NCBI RefSeq assembly: GCF_900115695.1
Contig: NZ_FOXK01000011.1
Span: 1 to 64,000, forward strand
Direction: 5' to 3'
DNA length: 64,000 nt
From: Ectopseudomonas toyotomiensis
GTDB lineage: Bacteria > Pseudomonadota > Gammaproteobacteria > Pseudomonadales > Pseudomonadaceae
Below, one piece after another: positions 42,551 through 51,467 of this stretch. The position numbers were made by a program, and so were the translations under genes. The notes below the pieces were generated by a model. The model saw only the letters and a list, made by a program, of their open reading frames with translations. It was not told the origin of the DNA and made no database searches. Within the stretch, counting starts at the first letter, position 1. The number at the start of each line of letters is the position of its first letter.

Positions 42551-43933
42551 TCAGTCGTACAACCGCACCCTGAAGCAGGCACCGCCCCATTCGGAATCTT
42601 CCAGGCTCAATTCACCGTCGTAGCTTTCGACGATGTCTTCCACCACCGCCAGGCCGATGCCCTGCCCCGGATTCTGTGCATCCAGACGCTCGCCGCGCTG
42701 TAGCACCCGCTCACGCTGCTGCTGCGGTACACCGGGGCCGTCGTCCTCGATGGTGATCAGGCAACCGCCAGCCAGGGGTTGCAGCCTGACGCGTACGCGA
42801 TGCAGGCAGAGGCGGTAAGCGTTCTCCAGCAGGTTGCCGAGCAGCTCCATCAGCGCGCCACGTTCCATGGTGATCTGACTGTGCTCGGGAACTTCCAGCG
42901 TCGCTTCGACGCGCTTGTCGCGGTAGACCTTGTCCAGCGAGCGGCACAAGCCGTCGAGCACCGGCCAGACCTGCTCGCGATGACGTACCAGGCCACTGCG
43001 GCGCAGGCTGGCGCGCTGCAATTGATAGCCAACCTGCTGACTCATGCGTTCGATTTGCGCCTGCATCAGTTGCGCCTGCTCGCGATTCTCGTGCTGAGCG
43101 GCGAGGGTTTCACCTATGCCTTGCAACACGCTGAGTGGTGTTTTCAGGCTGTGGGCAAGGTCTTCCAGTGAGTCGCGATAACGCTCGCGCTGACGCCGTT
43201 CGCTGTCGAGCAGGCGGTTAAGGGAGTTGGTCAGGCGCAGCAGTTCGCGTGGGTGTTCGTCACTCAGGCGCTGGCGGGTACCGGCCTCCACACCATCGAG
43301 CTCGTCGCTGAGACCGCGCAGACTGCGAAAGCCCCAGGTCAGGCCAAACCAGAGCAGACCCAGCAATACCAGTAGGGCGATGCCCAGCCAAAGTCGCAGC
43401 TGCCAGGCAAAGCCGTTGAACAGCCCCTGGTATTCGCGCGTCGGCTGCATGGTCACGATGCTCAGCGCGGTCTGGTCACCACGCAGCAAATCCACTTCCA
43501 CGTCGTATACGAAATATTCCTGGCCGCTGTCGTCGCGAATGCGGATGAACTCGTGACCGCGACCATCGTAGCGTGGCAGGTAGCGCACCAACTCGTCGAT
43601 GGAGGAACGTGAGCGCCAGATCATCTGGCCTTCACGGTCGAAGATGAAGCCCAGCAGGTGCGAATCGAGGTTGTCGAATTCCTCGTCGGGCATCTTGTCC
43701 GGCATGTGCAACTGGCCATCATGGATGCGCGCAGCAGATATCAGCGCAGCCGCATCGGAGGCCAGACGTTTCTCCACGGTCTGCTCCAGGGCCATGAGAA
43801 ATACGCCCTGCAGTACGGGCATCAGCAACAGCATGAACAGCATCGCCAGTGCGGCACTTGCCAGCATCAGGCGCAGCCGCAGCGAACCGAAACGCATGCG
43901 CAGCTTGCGCAGAACGGCGCGCGTTCGACTCAC
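42551..43933 (-). CDS. phoQ: Sensor histidine kinase PhoQ
   Basis: A 460-residue inner-membrane kinase. Two membrane helices (LMLASAALAMLFMLLLMPVL; LWLGIALLVLLGLLWFGL) enclose an acidic periplasmic sensor (PDKMPDEEFDNLDSH is part of the acidic face that responds to divalent cations and cationic peptides). Cytosolic HAMP, HisKA with LAHSLKTPLSV (phospho-His), N-box LLGNLLENAYRL and G-boxes EDDGPGVP and QGIGLAVV are intact. It overlaps phoP by 4 bases. Confidence 0.93.
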   Translation of the reverse strand: MSRTRAVLRKLRMRFGSLRLRLMLASAALAMLFMLLLMPVLQGVFLMALEQTVEKRLASDAAALISAARIHDGQLHMPDKMPDEEFDNLDSHLLGFIFDREGQMIWRSRSSIDELVRYLPRYDGRGHEFIRIRDDSGQEYFVYDVEVDLLRGDQTALSIVTMQPTREYQGLFNGFAWQLRLWLGIALLVLLGLLWFGLTWGFRSLRGLSDELDGVEAGTRQRLSDEHPRELLRLTNSLNRLLDSERRQRERYRDSLEDLAHSLKTPLSVLQGIGETLAAQHENREQAQLMQAQIERMSQQVGYQLQRASLRRSGLVRHREQVWPVLDGLCRSLDKVYRDKRVEATLEVPEHSQITMERGALMELLGNLLENAYRLCLHRVRVRLQPLAGGCLITIEDDGPGVPQQQRERVLQRGERLDAQNPGQGIGLAVVEDIVESYDGELSLEDSEWGGACFRVRLYD

Positions 43934-44607
43934 TTGCAGCGCTCGTTGAACATGTAGCCCTGGCCGCGCACGGTTTCTATCGGTTTGCCGCCCAGCACCG
44001 CCTCCAGCTTGCGCCGCAAGCGGCCAACCAGCACCTCTATGACATTGGGGTCACGCTCGTCATCGCCCGGATAGAGCTGCTCCATCAGGCGTTCCTTGGC
44101 CACCACCTGCTGGTGATGCAGCATGAGGTACTCGAGGATGCGGTACTCGTAGGCCGTCAGTTGCAGCGACTGTTCATCCACTGTGGCCTGCTTGCGGTTG
44201 AGGTCCAGCACCAGCGAACCTGCCTCGATGGTTGACTTGGTGAACCCAGAGGAGCGTCGCAGCAGCGCGTTCAAGCGTGCTTCCAGCTCTTCGAACTGGA
44301 ACGGCTTGACCACATAGTCGTCGGCGCCGCAGGACAGGCCTTCGACCTTGTCCTGCCAGTTGCCGCGCGCGGTGAGGATCAGGATTGGAAAGTTCTTGTC
44401 CTGGCTGCGCAGCTCACGGATCAGGTCGATACCGCTCATACCGGGCAGACCGAGGTCGACCAGGGCCAGGTCATGATTGAAGGACTCAGCTCGGTACAGT
44501 GCTTCTTCGGCGGTGCGCACGGCATCCACCACATGCCCGTTTTCACTGAGGCGAGTGAACAGATGGTGACGCAGCAACGCCTCATCCTCCACCACCAGCA
44601 ATTTCAT
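43930..44607 (-). CDS. phoP: Response regulator PhoP
   Basis: A 225-residue OmpR-type regulator. Receiver Asp is D51 (LVDLGLPGMSG), with acidic pocket VEDE and Lys in VVKPFQFEEL. The C-terminal winged helix has LTAYEYRILEYLMLHHQQV and DPNVIEVLVGRLRRKLE. In Pseudomonas PhoP responds to low magnesium and activates oprH, itself and lipid A modification genes. A 218-bp MITE-like element lies between it and oprH, so it may have a more independent promoter than in other species. Confidence 0.95.
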   Translation of the reverse strand: MKLLVVEDEALLRHHLFTRLSENGHVVDAVRTAEEALYRAESFNHDLALVDLGLPGMSGIDLIRELRSQDKNFPILILTARGNWQDKVEGLSCGADDYVVKPFQFEELEARLNALLRRSSGFTKSTIEAGSLVLDLNRKQATVDEQSLQLTAYEYRILEYLMLHHQQVVAKERLMEQLYPGDDERDPNVIEVLVGRLRRKLEAVLGGKPIETVRGQGYMFNERCK

Positions 44608-44635
44608 GAGACTCCCCCTTTTTCAGTTGTACGAA

Positions 44636-44853
44636 GGCCGGGCAAATCAGTCGGTGTGAAAACTACTGCGCTCGGCCATGCTGCGTTAAAACCCGGCTCA
44701 GAATGCTCATTTACAAGTCGTAAACTGCGCTTCTTCGCCGGCTTTATTCGCTGGTGCTCACCCTTCGGGCCAACCTTCGGTTGTTACTCCCGCTGGTCGT
44801 TGCGCCTTGCCTGACCTTCGCTCGCTGGTTTTCACTCGGACTGATGCCCGGCC
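44636..44853. mobile_element. MITE-like element with terminal inverted repeats
   Basis: About 218 bp bounded by inverted ends of roughly 27 bp: GGCCGGGCAAATCAGTC then GGTGTGAAAAC at the left, and on the complementary strand at the right GGCCGGGCATCAGTCCGAGTGAAAAC is the reading (given here in its first 19 bases as the match, then GTGAAAAC). No ORF with a transposase is inside. Internal sequence (AATGCTCATTTACAAGTCG) looks like a dispersed repeat I recall from other proteobacteria. No clear target-site duplication. Confidence 0.6.
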
Positions 44854-44872
44854 TGATAACGCTAAGCCGCCA

Positions 44873-45478
44873 TTAGAAGGCGAAGTTGGCGCCGAGGTAG
44901 AGCTGCGAACTGCTATGCAGATCCAGCGAACCAGCCTTGCCTTCGCCATGCGGTGCCATTTCTGTGCTGGCGTTGGTACGCATGTAACGATAGCCGGCTT
45001 CGATCGATGTATTGCTGTTCAGTTCCTGCAGGATACCGGCCTGCAAACCTGCAGCAAATCCGATGTCGCTGTCACGGGAGAAGCCGCGGCTCTCTTGCTC
45101 GAGTTTGACCAGGCCGGCGGTTACACCACCGAACAGCTTGGTGTTGTTGCTACCCAGCGGGACGAACATGTCGTAGCTGCCGAGCAGATTCTGCTGACGC
45201 AGTTTGTAGCCATTGTGACTGTCGGAAACATTCTCGTAAGTTGCGTAGTAGCGAGCATCGGCGGTCTTCTGGCCGGCACGGATACCCCAGGTACCCTCGC
45301 CATCGATCACTTTGTCCAACTTGGGATTGCCGAGGTTGGCATTCAGCGCGTTGGATTTCTGGATGTTGTTGTCAGTCTGACCCCAGGTCAGGCCGACGAA
45401 ATTGTCGTTGGCCTGGGCAGCGGTTGCGCCCAGGGCCAGGCAGGTAGCGAATGCGATACGGTTCAGGGTGATTTTCAT
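44873..45478 (-). CDS. oprH: Outer membrane protein OprH
   Basis: A 201-residue small outer-membrane barrel with a signal peptide ending ATAAQA-NDNF. VGLTWGQTD, alternate hydrophobic strands and the terminal YLGANFAF aromatic end are typical of an eight-stranded barrel. OprH in P. aeruginosa (200 residues) stabilises LPS when magnesium is scarce. AGAGGAAC precedes the ATG. Four PhoP half-sites lie about 60 bases upstream. Confidence 0.93.
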   Translation of the reverse strand: MKITLNRIAFATCLALGATAAQANDNFVGLTWGQTDNNIQKSNALNANLGNPKLDKVIDGEGTWGIRAGQKTADARYYATYENVSDSHNGYKLRQQNLLGSYDMFVPLGSNNTKLFGGVTAGLVKLEQESRGFSRDSDIGFAAGLQAGILQELNSNTSIEAGYRYMRTNASTEMAPHGEGKAGSLDLHSSSQLYLGANFAF

Positions 45479-45537
45479 TGAATCGTTCCTCTCGTTGCAG
45501 TTTTGATCAACTCGGCAACAAGTCTGCGGGAAGACTA

Positions 45538-45576
45538 CTGAATCCCTCCTGAACCCTCCTTGAACCTGCACTGAAC
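45538..45576 (-). promoter_or_regulatory. Four tandem PhoP half-sites upstream of oprH
   Basis: Read on the minus strand: GTTCAG, GTTCAA, GTTCAG and ATTCAG at 45576, 45565, 45554 and 45543, each exactly 11 bp apart. The known PhoP box is a direct repeat of two such hexamers with this period; here it is doubled. They end about 60 bases before the oprH ATG, the usual distance for activation. Confidence 0.85.
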
Positions 45577-45590
45577 GAGCGGCAGACAGC

Positions 45591-46763
45591 CTAGATACGC
45601 CGTACCAGAGCGCTGGCGAGGATAAATAACGTGGCCAGAACGCCGAGTAACGCCAGCCAGCCGGCGTGCTCCCAGACATAACCACCAACGTAGCCCACCA
45701 GGCTGGAACCAAGGTAATAGGCACACAGGTATAGCGCCGAGGCCTGCGCCTTGGCCCCCTGCGCATGGATACCGACCTGCCCGCTGGCAACCGCATGAGC
45801 CGCGAAGAAACCCAGGGTGAACAGCGCCAGCCCCACCACCGCAGCGCTCAGCCAGGGCGCAGCGCACAGGACTACCCCCAGCAGCATCAGACCGATGCCG
45901 CCATGCAACACCTGGCGAGCGCCGAAGCGTGGCACCAGGCGCCCTGCCCAACCGGCACTGAAGATGCCCAGCAGATAGACGGTGAACAGCAGACCGATCA
46001 CCGTCGCCGACAGATTGAATGGCGCACCGGCCAGGCGAAAGCCGACGTAGTTGAACAGCGCGACGAAGCCGCCCATGAGCAGGAATGCCAGGGCGAACAG
46101 CACGCGCAGACGCGGGTTGCTCAGGTGCAGGGCGAAGTTGCGCAGCAGCCCACGCAAGGACAGCGGCTGAGCCGTGAAATGCCGCGAGGGCGGCAACAGC
46201 CAGAGAAACAGGCCCAATGCCAGCAGCCCGAGCCCGGCAATTCCACCAAGGGCCCAGGGCCAACCACCCAGATCACTGAGCAACCCCGCCAACAAACGCC
46301 CGAGCAGCCCACCCAGCGCCGTACCACCGATATACAGCCCCATAGCCGCCGGCAGCGCTTCGGGGTCGAACTCCTCACCGACATAGGCCATGGCCAACGC
46401 GGGCAAACCGCTCAGCGCCAGCCCCAGCAGAGCGCGCAGAATCAGCAGGCTGCCCCACTCCTCCACCAGTGCGCAGGCGACCCCCAGAACCGCTGCCAAC
46501 CCCAGCGCCGCAGCCATCACCGGCTTGCGCCCCCAGCTCTCGGCCAGCGCACCGGATACCAGCAGGCACAACGCCAGGCTCAGCGTGGTCAGCGACAGCG
46601 CCAAGCTGCTGCTGGCCGCAGAAACGCGAAAGTGCGCCGCCAGCAGAGGTAGCAGCGGCTGCACGCAGTAGAGCATGGCGAAGGTGGCGAAACCGGCGCA
46701 GAACAGCGCCAGGGTGGCGCGCCGATAACCGGCGCTGCCACGGGTAAGGTGGGTAGCGGACAT
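45591..46763 (-). CDS. MFS transporter, YnfM-like
   Basis: A 390-residue protein with twelve membrane helices. GALAESWGRKPVM (about 72-84) is the conserved MFS loop 2-3 motif; ALSGLPALAMAYVGEEFDP and LYLCAYYLGSSLVGYVGGY resemble E. coli YnfM, a putative arabinose-type exporter. No neighbouring gene hints at substrate. Its 5' end faces the TlpA-like gene's 3' end, 101 bases away, on the same strand. Confidence 0.88.
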   Translation of the reverse strand: MSATHLTRGSAGYRRATLALFCAGFATFAMLYCVQPLLPLLAAHFRVSAASSSLALSLTTLSLALCLLVSGALAESWGRKPVMAAALGLAAVLGVACALVEEWGSLLILRALLGLALSGLPALAMAYVGEEFDPEALPAAMGLYIGGTALGGLLGRLLAGLLSDLGGWPWALGGIAGLGLLALGLFLWLLPPSRHFTAQPLSLRGLLRNFALHLSNPRLRVLFALAFLLMGGFVALFNYVGFRLAGAPFNLSATVIGLLFTVYLLGIFSAGWAGRLVPRFGARQVLHGGIGLMLLGVVLCAAPWLSAAVVGLALFTLGFFAAHAVASGQVGIHAQGAKAQASALYLCAYYLGSSLVGYVGGYVWEHAGWLALLGVLATLFILASALVRRI

Positions 46764-46864
46764 CAGGCAGACTCATGAAGCACGGCGCAGGTTCGGCCGG
46801 AGCAAAAGCTTAGCATGCTACCTATCACCACGACTGCCCATCGCAGCGGTTTTTCTCGGCGTCA

Positions 46865-47338
46865 CTACTCCCGCAACTGCTTCAGACGCGCCTGCAATCC
46901 TGCCGACGTCTGCTCGCCTACCAGGCGCTCACGTAGCCTGCCATCGGCGTCGACAATGTAGGTCACCGGCAGTACGTCATTGCGCGGCAGCTCGAAGCGC
47001 GCCGCCGGGTCCTGCGCCAGCACGGTGAAACGAATGTCGAAACTGTCCGCGGCACGCTTGAGGTCATCGCCCTGCAGGGCATCGAAGTTGACGCCGATTA
47101 CCCGCGCCGACTGGGTTTTCAGCTGTTCTTCCAGGGCGTTGAGTTCGGGAATTTCCGTGCGGCACGGCGCACACCACTCAGCCCAATAATTAATGACTAG
47201 CCACTGGCCATCCAGGCTCTCAGCCGTTACCTTTCGTCCATGCTGATCAAGGCCGTAATCTTCGGCACAAGCCGTCAGCAGCAGACCGGCGCAGATACCC
47301 ATAACAGCCTTGCCGAAACTCCGGAGCCCTAAGCCCAT
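46865..47338 (-). CDS. TlpA/ResA-like thioredoxin-fold lipoprotein
   Basis: A 157-residue protein. Start 47338 (MGLGLRSFGKAVMGICAGLL) gives a signal with lipobox LTAC (Cys24 lipidated). The thioredoxin motif WCAPC has C56 and C59, and LPVTYIVDADGRL carries the cis-Pro. Probably a periplasmic reductase holding substrates such as apocytochrome c in the reduced form. It is divergent from the next gene with only 30 bases between start codons, so at least one promoter must lie within the other gene. Confidence 0.88.
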   Translation of the reverse strand: MGLGLRSFGKAVMGICAGLLLTACAEDYGLDQHGRKVTAESLDGQWLVINYWAEWCAPCRTEIPELNALEEQLKTQSARVIGVNFDALQGDDLKRAADSFDIRFTVLAQDPAARFELPRNDVLPVTYIVDADGRLRERLVGEQTSAGLQARLKQLRE

Positions 47339-47368
47339 GTACTCGATCCTCGTCCACCCGGGGTTGAT

Positions 47369-48775
47369 ATGACGCTGGATGCCCTGCGCCTGGAAGTACC
47401 GGACATCCGCGAGGACAACAGCGTATCGCCGGCGGAAATCGCTCAACGACTCGCGGCAGCTCGCCACCTGGAGCCGGAAAACGGCCTGCAACAAGTGCTG
47501 GGCCTGTTGTTTTCGCTCAATCGCAGCGCTCTGACCTTACTGGAAAGGCAGCGTGCGCTGCAAAACTTCAGTGATGAGTACCGCCATTACGCCAGCCTTG
47601 CCAATCGCCAGCATCCGCCAAGCACGCTGTTCGTGCGTTTCTGCGGCGAGTTGGCGATCGGCTTCAAACGCCTGCTGCTGCAAATCCTGCAGGGTCGCCA
47701 GCCGTCGATGCCACACCTGGCCTGGTGCCTGTACATGGCCCAGCATTTCCTGGCCCAGCAGTTGCTGCGCCACTACCAGCTGTACCAGGAGCCACCTGCA
47801 GCGCTCTGGCGCGACAGCCACTTGCTGTACTGGATCGGCGAGCATCAGCAGTGTCTGGACGAACCAGTGGCGGCGGCCTTCGAGCCGAAACCGGCCAGTA
47901 CCCTGCGCGGCCTTTACCAGCAGATGCTGCTCTTGGCCCTGAGCAATCCCTTCCATCTCGACGAAGGCGAATGCCTGACCCTGTTCAGCGCGCTGGCACC
48001 TCTGGCGGCGCTGGCCAGATTGCAAGCCTGGGACGAAGAAGACGACGCCGAAGGCCCGATAGTCGATCTTAGCGAATCACAGGCCTGCCTGAGTTTCGAA
48101 CAGCGTATCGAAGGCAAAGCCGCCAACCTGCGCCGCTTCGAACTGGGCGCGCTGCTGATCGCCCTGCATGAACCGGCGCCACTGCAAAGCATGCAGGAAC
48201 GCCAGTTGCTCGAACGGGTACGCCAGCACTGGCTGGGGCGCCAGCAACGTCGCCATGAACGCGCCGAACTGGACGGGCAGTGCAGTCTGGTGGTGGGCCT
48301 GCCGGCCATTCATGCGCAATTGCTGGACAAGCTGCCGCAACGCACCGAGGCGCAGATTCTCGATGCCAGCCCAGGTGGCGCGCGCCTGCTGTGCAACGCC
48401 AACGAGGGCGGACAACTGCAGGTCGGGCAACTGGTTCTACTGCTTACCAATGGCACACCGACTCTGGCATTGGTGCGCTGGCGTCATCTCAATAACGAAG
48501 GCTTGCACCTCGGACTGCGCTATCTCAAAGGCCTGCCTCGGCCTGTCTGGCTGCGCCGCGCCCCCAATGCACAGACTCATCCAGGCGTGCTGCAGAGTAC
48601 CCCGGCACCGGGCAACGGTTGGCACCACGGACTGTGGCTGCCCAACGGCCAGTTCAGCTCCGGCGAGCACCTCTGGCTGCAACTGGCCAGCGTGCATAAC
48701 CAAGCGATCCTGCCGCTGCCCGACAGCAACCTGCAGACCTCATCGGTTACCCGTCACCCGCTGCGCCTGGCCTGA
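47369..48775 (+). CDS. Cytosolic protein with PilZ-like C-terminal domain
   Basis: A 468-residue protein without signal or membrane segment. The first ~290 residues are mainly helical, rich in Leu/Gln/Arg. From about 310 to 400 a beta domain has AQILDASPGGARLLC, matching the D-x-S-x-x-G half of PilZ; the preceding RxxxR motif that grips c-di-GMP is not clear, so binding is uncertain. VRWRHLNNEGLHLGLRYL resembles the last PilZ strands. I see no operon partner. PilZ-like call moderate, role unknown. Confidence 0.55.
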   Translation: MTLDALRLEVPDIREDNSVSPAEIAQRLAAARHLEPENGLQQVLGLLFSLNRSALTLLERQRALQNFSDEYRHYASLANRQHPPSTLFVRFCGELAIGFKRLLLQILQGRQPSMPHLAWCLYMAQHFLAQQLLRHYQLYQEPPAALWRDSHLLYWIGEHQQCLDEPVAAAFEPKPASTLRGLYQQMLLLALSNPFHLDEGECLTLFSALAPLAALARLQAWDEEDDAEGPIVDLSESQACLSFEQRIEGKAANLRRFELGALLIALHEPAPLQSMQERQLLERVRQHWLGRQQRRHERAELDGQCSLVVGLPAIHAQLLDKLPQRTEAQILDASPGGARLLCNANEGGQLQVGQLVLLLTNGTPTLALVRWRHLNNEGLHLGLRYLKGLPRPVWLRRAPNAQTHPGVLQSTPAPGNGWHHGLWLPNGQFSSGEHLWLQLASVHNQAILPLPDSNLQTSSVTRHPLRLA

Positions 48776-48889
48776 TATGCGAAACTGCGACTCCAGTCAC
48801 GCGGCCTGTCCGCCGAGTGCACAGTTTCGCCAGCAGGTGGCTGCTTATAATTCCTGGCACTCAAGTCTCACCCAGCCTGGAATTTCACC

Positions 48890-49282
48890 ATGTCCCAAGC
48901 GCAAGACAAGCTGATTGGCTCCGTGCCCTCGCGCATCGTCGACGTCGCTCACCTGCTGGTCACGCCCTACGAGGGGCGCGTAGCCGAATACAACGTCGCC
49001 ACCTGGCTGCAACTGCCGGGGCTGGCCAATCTGCCGGTGTCGCTGCTGGTGAGTTACCGCGACGGGGACAAGCGTCGCGAGGTGAATGTCGACCACGGCA
49101 AGGTCAATGCCCATGGCAAGATCCTGCTCTCCGGAATCGCTCGCATGCCAGTACGACTGAAGATCGAAGACATGCAGGTGCGCCTGCGCTCGGCGGTGCC
49201 GGCGCAGAGCCTGGTAGTCGAGGAGTTCTTCGTTCAGGCCGTCGAATTGGCCAACAGCGAGAGCCGCCAGGCCATGGCCTGA
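48890..49282 (+). CDS. Conserved protein of unknown function
   Basis: A 130-residue soluble protein with beta-rich pattern (SVPSRIVDVAHLLVTPYEG, VSLLVSYRDGDKRREVNVDH, KILLSGIARMPVRLKIEDMQ). No family or catalytic motif recognised. A good terminator at 49301 follows it. The codon use is like its neighbours, which supports it being real. Confidence 0.7.
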   Translation: MSQAQDKLIGSVPSRIVDVAHLLVTPYEGRVAEYNVATWLQLPGLANLPVSLLVSYRDGDKRREVNVDHGKVNAHGKILLSGIARMPVRLKIEDMQVRLRSAVPAQSLVVEEFFVQAVELANSESRQAMA

Positions 49283-49300
49283 ACCACAAATGCAACATCG

Positions 49301-49326
49301 AACCCCGCGCATCGACGCGGGGTTTT
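49301..49326 (+). terminator. Rho-independent terminator
   Basis: AACCCCGCG-CATCGA-CGCGGGGTTTT stem-loop 18 bases after the stop at 49282. Confidence 0.88.
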
Positions 49327-49330
49327 GCTT

Positions 49331-49531
49331 TCAGCCGGAGGAAACTCCAGGGCTGGGCGCGGCCTGCGGACTTGAATCGTCAGCGTCTGGCTGCAGGTTT
49401 TCGGCAGCCACGTGCTCGAGCAGCGACTCCGGCCAGCGTGCGAAGTGCAGCCCGGTGATTCGATTGAGCCGCGTCAGCGCTTCCTGCGGATCGCGTCGAT
49501 GAAGGTGGATTACCCTGTTTTTTACCGTCAT
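49331..49531 (-). CDS. Short hypothetical protein
   Basis: A 66-residue frame starting MTVKNRVIHLHRRDPQEALT, with a charged, possibly helical N-terminal half and a Ser/Pro/Ala tail. The ribosome site is weak (GAGGA lies 16 bases away). It ends 5 bases before the terminator at 49301. The basic start, IHLHRRDPQEAL..LNRITGLHF, looks like a conserved small protein rather than noise, but I cannot confirm. From 49532 to 49754 nothing was recognised. Confidence 0.45.
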   Translation of the reverse strand: MTVKNRVIHLHRRDPQEALTRLNRITGLHFARWPESLLEHVAAENLQPDADDSSPQAAPSPGVSSG

Positions 49532-49754
49532 TACTGCCTGCGTCCTCAGCGATCCCTGCCCTGCTGGCAGTTCGATAGCAACTGACCTTGCAGTTGCTAG
49601 AAGTGTGCCAGGCCTTCTGTAACGTATTCATTGACGCCTGCCCCTGCGCCCAGATCACAGCAGGCCTAGGCAACGCCTGAAACTGACGTTTTTTGTCACC
49701 CCTTTTCGGCGCCTTCTCTCATTTACTGTCGCCCACAATGTCGCGCAAGTTTGC

Positions 49755-50972
49755 TCAGCCCTTTCCCGGTAACCAGTCCGCCAGACTGACTCCGAACTGC
49801 TCCTCGCGCTCCGCTTGCAGGCGCTCCAGTCCCTCGCGCAATGCCGGATACCAGGGTTCGTCGAGCTGAGCGGGCAGTTGCGACAGAGTCGGCAACGGCC
49901 ACGGGCTGCACTCGAGCAACTGATGCAGGGAAAAATTGTGCAGATCACGGCACAGCACCCAGCCGCCGCCGCTGGCCTTGCAAGCCAGGTGCTCACGCTC
50001 GAGAAAGTCCATCACCTGGCTCCACTCGTCTTCCGGCAAACGCCAGCCAGCGCGCTGCATATCGCCGTAGTGCAGGGCCTCGCCCTTCTGCTGGCGCTTG
50101 AGCAACAGGCGCAACACCACCAGCAGAACCAGTCCCTTGGGGATGGGTTCGCGACGCCAGTGCCGTGGTTGCGAGAGGCCGTACACCAGCTCGGCGCCCA
50201 GCAGCACGATCAACCAGGACAGATAGATCCACACCAGAAACAGCGGCACCGTGGCGAAGGCGCCGTAGATCAGGTGATAACCGGGAAACAGGCGCACGTA
50301 GAGGCCGAACAGCGCCTTGGCCACTTCGAACAGCACGGCGCTGAACAAGCCGCCCAGCACCGCATGGCGCAAGGGCACCCGAGTATTGGGGACCGCCGCA
50401 TAGAGCAAGGTGAAGGCCGCAATGCTCGATAGCAACGGCGTGAAGGCAAGCAGCGTCTTGGCGCCGACCACTGCGTCCGGACCGGAAATCAGCGACAGCG
50501 AGGCGATATAGGTACTGACCGCAAAACCTGCACCCAGTAACAAAGGTCCGAGGCTGAGAATCGCCCAGTACAGCAGGAAACTGGACATGCCGCGACGCGG
50601 CTGGCGCACCCGCCAGATCACGTTGAAGGTCTTCTCGATGGTTACCAGCATGAGGAAGGCGGTGACGGCCAGCAGCCCGACGCCAAACCAGGTCAGCTGC
50701 CGCGCCTGGGTGGTGAACTCACGCAGATATTCCTGCACCGTCTCGCCAGTGGAAGGTACGAAGTTGTTGAAGATGAACCCCTGGATGTCCTCGCCCACGC
50801 CCTTGAATGCCGGAATGGCCGAAAGCATGGCGAAGGTCACGGTCATCATCGGCACCACGGCGAACAGGGTGGTATAGGTCAACGCCGCTGCGTTGCCGGC
50901 GCCACGGTTCTCCACGAAACGCTTATAGAGACTCAGCCAGAACCCCAGCCAGTCCTTAAAACGAACCTGCAT
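49755..50972 (-). CDS. YihY/BrkB (UPF0761) family inner-membrane protein
   Basis: A 405-residue protein with six membrane helices in the first ~285 residues. NAAALTYTTLFAVVPMMTV (about 28-46) and IYGAFATVPLFLVWIYLSWL (about 235-255) are the family blocks. The last ~120 residues form a cytosolic winged-helix-like tail with two Cys-containing loops (EHLACKASGGGWVLC). Formerly called ribonuclease BN by mistake; function unknown. Divergent from arsC. Confidence 0.9.
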   Translation of the reverse strand: MQVRFKDWLGFWLSLYKRFVENRGAGNAAALTYTTLFAVVPMMTVTFAMLSAIPAFKGVGEDIQGFIFNNFVPSTGETVQEYLREFTTQARQLTWFGVGLLAVTAFLMLVTIEKTFNVIWRVRQPRRGMSSFLLYWAILSLGPLLLGAGFAVSTYIASLSLISGPDAVVGAKTLLAFTPLLSSIAAFTLLYAAVPNTRVPLRHAVLGGLFSAVLFEVAKALFGLYVRLFPGYHLIYGAFATVPLFLVWIYLSWLIVLLGAELVYGLSQPRHWRREPIPKGLVLLVVLRLLLKRQQKGEALHYGDMQRAGWRLPEDEWSQVMDFLEREHLACKASGGGWVLCRDLHNFSLHQLLECSPWPLPTLSQLPAQLDEPWYPALREGLERLQAEREEQFGVSLADWLPGKG

Positions 50973-51113
50973 GACCTCTCCTTAGCCCTCAAACCTAAAC
51001 AGACAGACAATACGCCGCGTGAAAAGGTCGCAGCAAAGCGGCCCAGCGGTTTGCGTGCATCCGCGCATCAGGCGGTTAGAATAGCCGCCACTTCAAGCCG
51101 GATGCGAGCCACC

Positions 51114-51467
51114 ATGACCGACCTGACCCTCTACCACAACCCGCGCTGCTCGAAATCCCGCGGTGCTCTGGAGCTGCTCGAAACCCGCGGCCTGCAACCG
51201 CAAGTAGTGCGCTATCTGGAAACGCCACCCAGCGCCAACGAACTCAAGAGCCTGCTCGGCAAGCTGGGTATCGCCGCCCGCGACCTGTTGCGTACAGGTG
51301 AAGACGAATACAAGACACTGGGCCTGGCCAACTCCAGCTTGAGCGAAGCTCAGCTGATCGAAGCGATGGTCAAACATCCCAAACTGATCGAGCGCCCGAT
51401 CCTCATCGCTGGCGACAAGGCCGTGATCGGTCGCCCGCCGGAAAAAGTGCTGGAGCTACTGGCATGA
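51114..51467 (+). CDS. arsC: Arsenate reductase family protein
   Basis: A 117-residue ArsC/Spx-fold protein. YHNPRCSKSRGALELL holds the catalytic Cys12. RPILIAGDKAVIGRPPEKVL near the end is a family signature, with the RP loop that binds substrate. Glutaredoxin-linked arsenate reductase is the family role. It overlaps wrbA by 4 bases, unlike ars operons, so a wider redox role is possible. Confidence 0.9.
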   Translation: MTDLTLYHNPRCSKSRGALELLETRGLQPQVVRYLETPPSANELKSLLGKLGIAARDLLRTGEDEYKTLGLANSSLSEAQLIEAMVKHPKLIERPILIAGDKAVIGRPPEKVLELLA

